DNA from: an uncultured Flammeovirgaceae bacterium
Lineage (GTDB): Bacteria; Bacteroidota; Bacteroidia; Cytophagales; Cyclobacteriaceae
Reading direction: 5' to 3'
DNA: 13,183 nt
Assembly: GCA_946886805.1 (NCBI GenBank)
Contig: CAMPJM010000053.1
Location: 1-13,183 of the forward strand
The position numbers and the translations under genes were made by a program. Each line of letters starts with the position of its first letter. The stretch's first letter is position 1. Positions 7,311-13,183 of this stretch are shown here, piece by piece. The notes under the pieces were generated by a model. That model was not told the origin of the DNA. It did not search any database and was given only the letters and a program-made list of their open reading frames with translations.

Positions 7311-8654
7311 ATGGAAGGTAATATAAAACGCATATTATTAGTTGGTTTTCTGAGCATTTTTGGAAGCAGTACTCTTTACGCACAAAACCCTATGGTAGCT
7401 GATGTGGGTATGGCCGATCCGCATATCCGCATATTTAATAACAAAGCCTATCTGTTCGCCACCCATGATGCTGACCCTAACGCAAAAAAATTTACAATGC
7501 CTGATTGGAAGATATGGTCTTCTGATAACCTGCGTGACTGGGTTCTGGAAAGAACGATTTTGCCTTCAAAAACCTATATGGGAAAGTCCGACAATTGTTG
7601 GGCCCCCGATGCTGTATATAAAAATGACATGTATTATTTTTATTTTTCAAATGGAAATGTAAATACGGGTGTCATGAGCAGTAAATCGCCTGTTGGCCCG
7701 TATACCGATGCTCTCGGAAAGCCGCTACTAACCGAAGACATGACCACCACAAAAGAGTACGATCCGACTGTTTTAATTGAAGATGATGGAAGAGGAACGG
7801 CATATATTGCTTTTGGCCATCATCGTGCCAATGATCCTGATTTGTTTTTTGCTATCGCAAAACTTGGTGAGGATATGATAACCCTTGCAGAAGCACCAAA
7901 AGAAATTAAAATTATTGGAGAAGGAGAGGTTTTGGCTGGAAATGATAAACCCACTTTACACAAAAGAAATGGTGTATATTATTTGTCTGCAGGTTCACAT
8001 TATGCAACGGCCACAAATATTTATGGCCCCTACACAAGACGAGGAAATTCGGGAAATGATGAGTTTGGGCTAAATTCTCGTGCCCATGGCAACTATTTCA
8101 GTTGGAATAACCAGTGGTTCCACACCTGGTGCCATTTTCATCTGGGTAAAGAGGTAGCCAGGTTCCGGGAATCGTACATTACTTATTTGCACTATAAAGA
8201 TAATGGTGAAATGGTGGATGATGTAGGCTTTCTTGATGAACATTTTGCTACAGGAGTAGGGAAATATGATGCCTCCTGGGATAAAATTGAAGCCGAATGG
8301 TATATGGCAGCTGATAATGTGGAGAAAAGGGAAAATGGCAAAGGTGGTTTTGAAATCCAGCAAATTAAACACGGGGCTTATCTTTACTACCCAAATGTAG
8401 AGAATATAGATAAGGCTGCTTCCATAACTTTTAATATGTCGTCCGATATGGGCGGAACTATTGAAGTTAGGGCCGATAGTTTAACTGGAGCAGTTTTAGG
8501 AACGGTAGAAATTCCCCATGCCGAAGGATGGAAAAATTATAAAACGGTTAACATCCCGTTAAGCAAAACTAAAGAAGTAAAAGATGTCTACCTAATATTT
8601 AAAGGTGTCGGGGGAAATCTGTTTAGTTTAGATTGGTTTAAGTTTGAAGAGTAA
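7311..8654 (+). CDS. GH43-family glycoside hydrolase with C-terminal CBM6
   Basis: This is a five-bladed-propeller glycosidase of the GH43 type, a family that typically removes arabinose, xylose or galactose units by inversion. The signal peptide is residues 1-24 (LYA/QN). The catalytic domain spans about 27-310: general base D36 in ADPHI, pKa-modulating D151 in EYDPTV, and the third-position segment NDKPTLHKRNGVYYL (211-225). There the usual EGP acid motif reads DKP (D212). I recall similar DKP sequences in some GH43 subfamilies, so this may be a subfamily trait rather than a mutation. Residues about 325-446 form a CBM6-type beta-sandwich (IEAEWY near the start, GWKNYKTVNIPL at 406-417, FSLDWFKF at the end). 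No lipobox or sorting domain is present, so it is probably periplasmic. It follows candidate operator copy 2 and lies 110 bases before the PL14-like gene, likely in one operon. Confidence 0.92.
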   Translation: MEGNIKRILLVGFLSIFGSSTLYAQNPMVADVGMADPHIRIFNNKAYLFATHDADPNAKKFTMPDWKIWSSDNLRDWVLERTILPSKTYMGKSDNCWAPDAVYKNDMYYFYFSNGNVNTGVMSSKSPVGPYTDALGKPLLTEDMTTTKEYDPTVLIEDDGRGTAYIAFGHHRANDPDLFFAIAKLGEDMITLAEAPKEIKIIGEGEVLAGNDKPTLHKRNGVYYLSAGSHYATATNIYGPYTRRGNSGNDEFGLNSRAHGNYFSWNNQWFHTWCHFHLGKEVARFRESYITYLHYKDNGEMVDDVGFLDEHFATGVGKYDASWDKIEAEWYMAADNVEKRENGKGGFEIQQIKHGAYLYYPNVENIDKAASITFNMSSDMGGTIEVRADSLTGAVLGTVEIPHAEGWKNYKTVNIPLSKTKEVKDVYLIFKGVGGNLFSLDWFKFEE

Positions 8655-8764
8655 TCTTATAACTTAAATGCAGCACACTGTGGAAATAGTCGGGTTATTT
8701 GCTTGCTTTTTTTTTAAGGTTTGATACCTCTGTTAATATTTAATAACCATTAATTTAAATAACT

Positions 8765-11700
8765 ATGATGCCAAATTTACTTAAAGTAAATTCATTCTTT
8801 AAAGCACTGATCGTGTTGCTGTTAATGAATTTTTCTCTAACCTCCCTGAAAGCTCAGACTGAAGAAGGCCCTGAGAGGATTTTTCAGACTGTTTTTGTTG
8901 ACGATTTCGACAGAGGACCAATTTTTCCGTTATCTGATGGAGGAATTCCTTCAGCAGCTTACACTACCACAACTACGGTAAGCCCAGCGTGGGAAGATCT
9001 GGGGGGTACATCCCGCACACGATTGCATAATGAAAGTGAAACTGATTTTACACTTCAGTTGCTTGCCCAACATAAAATTTCAGACACAGAAGTGCAAAGT
9101 GGTAACCACACAGAGGTTAGTGCGCCATTAGCTTCTTATGATGAACTTTTTGACCCCATTCTTAAGGATAATTACGGACTCGTTTCGTGGACATATGCAA
9201 TGAAGAATAATAGAAACAGCACCGGTGGTACCGCTGGTTTTCAGGGTACACAAATGGGAGCTGCTGTGGTTCTTGCTGCTACCGATGGTAATTTCTACTC
9301 TCCTTCTTCTGCAACCTCTAACGGTTATGCGGTGATAATTGTGAAAGAGTCCATCAATGAAACCAATGGTTATGCAGCTTCTTTAATTAAATTCAGCAAT
9401 GGTTTGTCTGATAGAACTGTTATAGTAGCCCCTCCAGTCCATATAAGTAATAGTGGCACGTCCTGGATTACAATTAATGTAGTTTATAATCCTGAAAATG
9501 ATGAGTGGACCTTGTCTGTAAGGGACGAAGACAGTACTACGGCTAAGGGAGATGTGATGGCGTCCACACCGGCCCTGACAACCTATGGAACGGCAGTAGA
9601 TGCTACTTATACCAGCAGCACGATGACCCATTTTGGCTTTGCGTTGAATACCCCAAATTCGGGAGCCCCGGGAGCAATAGGAAACGCGTTATCGGTAGAC
9701 GATTATACGGTGAAAGTAGAAGAATCCACCCCTGCTGAAGAAGGTGAACTGGTACTTGACGTTAATTTCGACAATCATACAGGTGATTTTGTTGATTATA
9801 ATGTAGCTATGGCATCTGAAGATTTCAATGGCATTGAAAACAGGGTGTCGGCTGAAATTAGAGGATTGGATACTGAAACTAAAACATGGCCTCAGAGGAC
9901 CAAAGTGGGTGAGCAGCATTTGAGGGCCCACTTTCCTGCTGAAATGGCAACCGGCCGAAAAACAGGATTTTTATTTGATAAAGGTATTCCTGCAACGGAA
10001 GGCGCTATTATGGAATACAGAGTGAAGTTTAGCGAGGGCTTTCAATGGAAGTTAGGCGGAAAATTACCTGGTTTAGGAGGCGCAATTGAGGGTGGTGGTT
10101 ATCCTGTAGGCTGTACAGATAATGTGAATAGGGTTCAAAATGGGTTTACTGCCCGTTTAATGTGGCGTAGAGATGGACGATTGGTGGTCTATACCTACTT
10201 TCCTGAAAGAGACCTTACCAAGTGTGGAGAGGATATTTCCTTTTTGACTAATGCTGAAACAAATCGTTGGTACACTGTAAGGCAGCATCTTACCTTAAAT
10301 GCCCCCGGACAAAGGAATGGTTCCCTTAAAATGTATGTAGATGGAGAATTGGTTTTAGACAGATCGGATTTGTTAATCAGGCTCGAAGGCAAGGAAAATG
10401 TGAAAATTGATAGGACCATTTTTCATACCTATGCTGGTGGATCTGACGATGCTGATTGGTGGTCTACTGAAGATCAGTATGTTCATTTTGATGATTTCAA
10501 GGTTTGGGTTAACACCTCAGATGCACCTGAAACTGAGTTAACTGTAAATATCACCTCTCCTGAAGAAAACGCTAATATTGTTTTTAGTGAGGGTATGAGC
10601 CTGGATATTGCAGCCCATACAATGGACGCAGAAGGGATTGAAAAAGCGATATTCAGTATAGATGGAGAAGTGTTATCGGAAGACCTGACCGCGCCCTATA
10701 CAGCTACCTGGATCCCGGCCACACCTAAGGTGTATAGCATAGGAGCTAAAGTAATCAATACAAGGGGGTCAGAAGAGGAAACCTCTATTTCCGTAAGAAT
10801 TTATGAAGTAGAAGATGAATCAGGTTTTCAAACGGTGTTTTCCGAGAACTTCGACAGGGAATCTTCTCCTTTATCGAACGGTGGGGATCCGGCTGTTGAG
10901 TATACCACAACCACAACCACAGCACCACCTGTCGGCTCTGATGGAGGTACGACCCGTACTGTTTTGCACAACGGAGGTTCAACAGATTATATGTTGCAAG
11001 TGTTAGCCCAACATGATGGCCAAACAGGTCACCATACCGAAGTAAGTGCTCCACTTTCTTCTTATGAAGCACCCTTTAAACCTGTATTGAGTGAAAATGC
11101 GGGAATAGTTTCCTGGAAATTTGTAATGAAAAATAATAGAAGTAGCCTCGGCGGTAGCCCGGGCTTCGAAGGAACACATGTAGGGTTGGCCGCCGTTTTG
11201 GTTGCCACCGGCGATAACTTCTATTCTCCTAACGGTTCTACAGCCAATGGTTATGCTGTGGTTATTTTGGAAGATCCTGAATCTGGCTTTAGCGCATCGC
11301 TAATAAAATTTGAAAATGGCTTGTCCAACAGAACGCTCGTTGCGGGTACTTCGCCTTCCTTTAGCTCAAACATTACATGGATATCCGTAAGGATCGATTA
11401 TAATCCTGCTACTGATGAATGGACCATGTTCTTGAGAGATGATGAATCGGACAGTGAGAAGGGAAATATTTTCCTCCCGTTTTTACCGCTTCAGGAAAAT
11501 GGAATTGCTATAGATAACTCATTTACCGATATCCCCATGACCCATTTTGGCTTTTCCTTAAATACGCCGAATGTGGGGGCTCCCGGGGCAGTTGGCAATG
11601 CGCTTTCCATTGATGATTATTCAGTTAGGGTAGCAGGGGAAGAAGAGGAAGTGATTAGTGCTATTGAAAATGAAGAAGCCTTGGCACGCTTTGTCGTTTA

Positions 11701-11932
11701 TCCCAATCCTTCCAATGGCAAAGTGTCTTTTAACACAACAAATGACACAAAGAATGGCATTAAAGGTAATTATACGGTTTACAATTCAAATGGGGAAATA
11801 ATCGCCAGCGGCAAAATGGGTAATACAAGCCCGGAGATTGACTTGTCTGGAAAAGCCAAAGGCTTGGTTTTTGTAAAGGTAGAGACTAAAGATTGGGTGC
11901 AGGTTAAGAAGGTAATCATTGGTTTATTATAA
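8765..11932 (+). CDS. T9SS-exported multidomain protein with PL14-like lyase domain and duplicated lectin-like modules
   Basis: This is a probable extracellular endo-acting lyase on an acidic polysaccharide. Order: signal peptide 1-30 (LKA/QT); lectin-like module A, about 38-319; PL14-like jelly roll, about 326-585; bacterial Ig-like (Big_7-type) domain, about 591-683; second module A', about 688-957; T9SS type A sorting domain, about 971-1055 (VVYPNPSNGKV, ending KKVIIGLL). The middle domain has the PL14 signature: GGKLPGL with K433, FTARLMWR with T462 and R464, and YTY with Y476 and Y478. From memory, these match the Lys, Ser, Arg, Tyr and Tyr active-site residues of the Chlorella-virus lyase vAL-1, with Ser replaced by Thr. 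PL14 enzymes cleave alginate or glucuronan. Modules A and A' resemble LamG/concanavalin-like sandwiches often seen in T9SS cargo. The start may be the first or second of two adjacent Met codons. The gene is probably cotranscribed with the GH43 gene and is followed by a strong terminator. The substrate is inferred, not proven. Confidence 0.8.
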   Translation: MMPNLLKVNSFFKALIVLLLMNFSLTSLKAQTEEGPERIFQTVFVDDFDRGPIFPLSDGGIPSAAYTTTTTVSPAWEDLGGTSRTRLHNESETDFTLQLLAQHKISDTEVQSGNHTEVSAPLASYDELFDPILKDNYGLVSWTYAMKNNRNSTGGTAGFQGTQMGAAVVLAATDGNFYSPSSATSNGYAVIIVKESINETNGYAASLIKFSNGLSDRTVIVAPPVHISNSGTSWITINVVYNPENDEWTLSVRDEDSTTAKGDVMASTPALTTYGTAVDATYTSSTMTHFGFALNTPNSGAPGAIGNALSVDDYTVKVEESTPAEEGELVLDVNFDNHTGDFVDYNVAMASEDFNGIENRVSAEIRGLDTETKTWPQRTKVGEQHLRAHFPAEMATGRKTGFLFDKGIPATEGAIMEYRVKFSEGFQWKLGGKLPGLGGAIEGGGYPVGCTDNVNRVQNGFTARLMWRRDGRLVVYTYFPERDLTKCGEDISFLTNAETNRWYTVRQHLTLNAPGQRNGSLKMYVDGELVLDRSDLLIRLEGKENVKIDRTIFHTYAGGSDDADWWSTEDQYVHFDDFKVWVNTSDAPETELTVNITSPEENANIVFSEGMSLDIAAHTMDAEGIEKAIFSIDGEVLSEDLTAPYTATWIPATPKVYSIGAKVINTRGSEEETSISVRIYEVEDESGFQTVFSENFDRESSPLSNGGDPAVEYTTTTTTAPPVGSDGGTTRTVLHNGGSTDYMLQVLAQHDGQTGHHTEVSAPLSSYEAPFKPVLSENAGIVSWKFVMKNNRSSLGGSPGFEGTHVGLAAVLVATGDNFYSPNGSTANGYAVVILEDPESGFSASLIKFENGLSNRTLVAGTSPSFSSNITWISVRIDYNPATDEWTMFLRDDESDSEKGNIFLPFLPLQENGIAIDNSFTDIPMTHFGFSLNTPNVGAPGAVGNALSIDDYSVRVAGEEEEVISAIENEEALARFVVYPNPSNGKVSFNTTNDTKNGIKGNYTVYNSNGEIIASGKMGNTSPEIDLSGKAKGLVFVKVETKDWVQVKKVIIGLL
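8876..9721 (+). repeat. intragenic duplicated module, copy A
   Basis: This stretch encodes residues about 38-319 of the T9SS protein and matches 10826-11635 along its whole length. Shared landmarks are FQTVF, a Thr-run (TTTTT), LLAQH/VLAQH, HTEVSAPL, MKNNR, NGYAV, MTHFGF and the LNTPN/GAPGA/GNALS/DDY ending. Copy A is slightly longer because of small insertions near residues 103-112 and 196-203. Confidence 0.85.
10826..11635 (+). repeat. intragenic duplicated module, copy A'
   Basis: This is the second copy of the lectin-like module (residues about 688-957), placed between the Ig-like domain and the sorting domain. At DNA level the two copies have diverged widely in third positions; the longest identical stretch I noticed is ATGACCCATTTTGGCTTT. 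The duplication is therefore old, and the protein sequence has been kept by selection. Confidence 0.85.
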
Positions 11933-11986
11933 GCTATTTACTTCTTTTTAGTTTTATAAGCCAGAGAAGTTTTATTAATTTATTAT

Positions 11987-12026
11987 AAAAAAGTTGATGG
12001 AAATTTATCCTTCAACTTTTTTATTT
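11987..12026 (+). terminator. strong intrinsic terminator after the GH43/PL14-like operon
   Basis: AAAAAAGTTGATGGA (11987-12001) pairs with TCCTTCAACTTTTTT (12008-12022), with one T-T mismatch in a 15-bp stem and a 6-base loop. It is followed by more T-rich sequence. It lies 55 bases after the stop codon of the PL14-like gene. The A-run/T-run symmetry could also allow termination from the opposite strand. Confidence 0.85.
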
Positions 12027-12379
12027 CTATAAAATGGATCCATCATGAATAGAATGTTCCAAAACATAATAGTACTTCATCAAAAGTTTTTTTAAGACTC
12101 TTGAAACGCGTTGGCAAAATCACATTCTGGACCTGACGTTAAAACATCTTTATTGCTATTATAACTTACTGCCTTTCGCATTAAATATATAATTAAAAAC
12201 CTAACCGTCACTTTACTCTATAGGCAAAGCTGCATGTAAATGCAATACCGTCTTCCTTTCGGCAATTCAATACCTGAACAATATTCGATGAGGGCCTTAT
12301 TGCTTATTGAAATATTTTATTGCTTCTATCCCTATTTTAATGGTGGTAGAAATTATTAGCGTCAAAAGGATTTCTGGAT

Positions 12380-12502
12380 GGGAGAGTTATGCCAAAGGCA
12401 TCCCTCCCCAATGCTATTAAGTTTAAGGCGATTTACCCTTCCCTCTTCAGGAGAAGGGATGGAGGATGAGGTATTTTAAAAAGCTTAACTTAATAGCATT
12501 GG
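12380..12502. repeat. compound palindromic REP/MITE-like element
   Basis: Two adjacent palindromes lie here. The first pairs GGGAGAG (12380-12386) and ATGCC (12389-12393) with GGCAT (12397-12401) and CCCTCCC (12402-12408), apart from one A-C mismatch and a two-base bulge. The second has perfect 16-base arms, CCAATGCTATTAAGTT (12408-12423) and its complement at 12487-12502. Between those arms a smaller stem CCCTTC (12436-12441) / GAAGGG (12453-12458) is nested. The GC-rich CCCTTCCC...GAAGGGATGGAGG core contrasts with the AT-rich surroundings. No transposase gene is present, so it would be a non-autonomous element. Confidence 0.65.
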
Positions 12503-12696
12503 CACCCCTCCTTTTGCGAAGCTTTAGCAGCTTTCTTCCCACTTCCATCAAAAATCAGATTCTTCATTAAATTCATGGTAGTGCCATTTTATTAAACCGA
12601 GTCTTGACCTGTAAAAAGACAATTGATTTCTATAAAAACATTGTTTTTGTTGCTTTTAGGATTAAAAAATCGGCTACAAAAGCTTTCCATAGCCCT

Positions 12697-12752
12697 TTAG
12701 ACTAATTTACCATTTTTTTGGACGTTTTTTTTCGCTACATGGCGTAGATTCG
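12697..12752 (+). promoter_or_regulatory. candidate HTCS operator, copy 3 (upstream of the susC-like gene)
   Basis: TTAGAC (12697-12702) and TTTACCATTTTTTTGGA (12706-12722) have exactly the spacing of copy 1 (nine bases between the two starts). GACG follows the core as in copy 1. The second block is weak here: TAGATTCG ends at 12752, near the expected offset. The core starts 187 bases before the receptor ATG. Confidence 0.55.
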
Positions 12753-12892
12753 ATACTATTAACGATGACCCCAAAGTATTTTATATTATCAACTCCTTAG
12801 TGGTTCGAGTTTAAATACAAACGATTGCAAATAGGGTTTTAATTATCTGATATCTTTAACGGTCTAAATTATTTCACTAAAACCTAATCATT

Positions 12893-13183
12893 ATGTTTAA
12901 AAAATTTTACAAGTTCATGATGGTACTTGTTCCATTATTTGCATTAATGGGCGCCCAGAATCTAAAGGCGCAAGAAGTGACCGTCACAGGTAATGTCTCT
13001 GAAATGGATTTGCCTGGAGGCTTACCTGGTGTTAACGTTATAATACAGGGAACCACACAGGGAACTGTCACGAGCGTAGATGGGGATTATAGTATTACTG
13101 TTCCCGGTCCGGAGTCTGTGCTCGTATTTAGTTCAGTGGGCTATATCTCCGAAGAAATAACGGTTGGTAATCGATCCACAATC
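12893..13183 (+). CDS. SusC-like TonB-dependent outer-membrane receptor, N-terminal part (runs off the window)
   Basis: Only the first 97 codons are in the window; the frame is open to the edge. Residues 1-26 form a signal peptide (NLKA/QE). From residue 28 a carboxypeptidase-regulatory-like (CarboxypepD_reg-like) beta-sandwich begins: VTVTGNVSE, LPGVNVIIQGT, GTVTSVDGDYSITVP and LVFSSVGYISEEI. This domain precedes the TonB box and plug in SusC-type importers of oligosaccharides. The ATG at 12893 is chosen because it directly precedes the signal peptide; no Shine-Dalgarno sequence is visible, as usual in Bacteroidota. A long intergenic region and candidate operator copy 3 lie upstream, so it probably starts its own operon, with a SusD-type lipoprotein expected after it. 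The carbohydrate specificity cannot be read from this fragment. Confidence 0.93.
   Translation, partial: MFKKFYKFMMVLVPLFALMGAQNLKAQEVTVTGNVSEMDLPGGLPGVNVIIQGTTQGTVTSVDGDYSITVPGPESVLVFSSVGYISEEITVGNRSTI

Larger units (their letters stand above)
12027..12892. other. long intergenic region before the susC-like gene
   Basis: Between the terminator and the receptor start I find no plausible gene on either strand. It contains a palindromic element (12380-12502), candidate operator copy 3 (12697-12752) and a weak -7-like TATCTTTA (12851-12858), 35 bases before the receptor ATG. The rest (about 12030-12375 and 12510-12690) is AT-rich sequence with nothing recognisable; it may be decayed DNA. Confidence 0.6.

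Noticed and set aside
10785..11072. Minus-strand and alternate-frame ORFs inside the large genes (for example 10785-11072, 8070-8372 and 3932-4228)
   Set aside because: They lie wholly inside well-supported genes, have no recognisable domains or start context, and are shadows of the real frames.
11987..12026. The hairpin after the PL14-like gene as a mobile-element end or small RNA
   Set aside because: Its stem, short loop, T-run and position just after a stop codon fit an intrinsic terminator fully.
12121..12171. Possible degenerate fourth copy of the shared element (CATTCTGGAC, then TTATAACTTACTG)
   Set aside because: The TTTACC part is absent, the spacing is off by about five bases, and it is not near a start codon. 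Similarity of this level is expected in AT-rich DNA.
1..13183. tRNA, rRNA, CRISPR array, transposase gene, phage or defence system
   Set aside because: I looked for cloverleaf-like patterns, regularly spaced repeats and transposase or phage protein motifs and saw none. The only mobile-like signal is the palindromic element at 12380-12502.

Overview
The window is AT-rich DNA from a member of the Bacteroidota, most likely a Cytophagales/Flammeovirgaceae-type or similar environmental polysaccharide degrader. The evidence is a hybrid two-component system (HTCS) regulator, the start of a SusC-type TonB-dependent receptor, a C-terminal type IX secretion (T9SS) sorting domain, a lipoprotein with an acidic stretch after its lipid cysteine, signal peptides that cleave before glutamine, and a general lack of Shine-Dalgarno sequences. 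It reads as the left part of a polysaccharide utilisation locus (PUL), with every gene on the + strand.

Layout: 1-218 is a leader region with a large inverted repeat. 219-4403 encodes a 1394-residue HTCS sensor/regulator. 4627-5739 encodes a secreted clan GH-A-like (GH5-like) hydrolase, followed at 5894-6613 by a lipoprotein with a carbohydrate-binding-like beta-sandwich. A roughly 700-base gap holds hairpins and a candidate regulatory site. 7311-8654 encodes a GH43 enzyme with a C-terminal CBM6. 8765-11932 encodes a 1055-residue T9SS-exported protein with a PL14-like lyase domain between two copies of a lectin-like module. A strong terminator follows at 11987-12026, then a roughly 870-base gap with a palindromic REP/MITE-like element. 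At 12893 a SusC-like receptor begins and runs off the window; a SusD partner would be expected beyond the edge.

How the parts may work together (inference): the PL14-like lyase is displayed by T9SS and the lipoprotein may sit on the outer face of the outer membrane. Together they would bind and cut an acidic, probably uronic-acid-containing polysaccharide. SusC would import the oligosaccharides, and the GH43 and GH-A enzymes, which carry only Sec signal peptides, would trim them in the periplasm. Fragments there would be sensed by the HTCS propeller domain. The exact polysaccharide cannot be named from the sequence.

The most interesting unlabelled signal is a two-part DNA element found three times: TTAGAC (or a close variant), three bases, then TTTACCATTYTTHTGGA. 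Each copy lies 187-199 bases before a start codon, upstream of the GH-A gene, the GH43 gene and the susC-like gene. It is absent before the two genes that appear to be second in their operons and before the HTCS gene. It is a strong candidate for the operator of the HTCS and would define three co-regulated transcription units.
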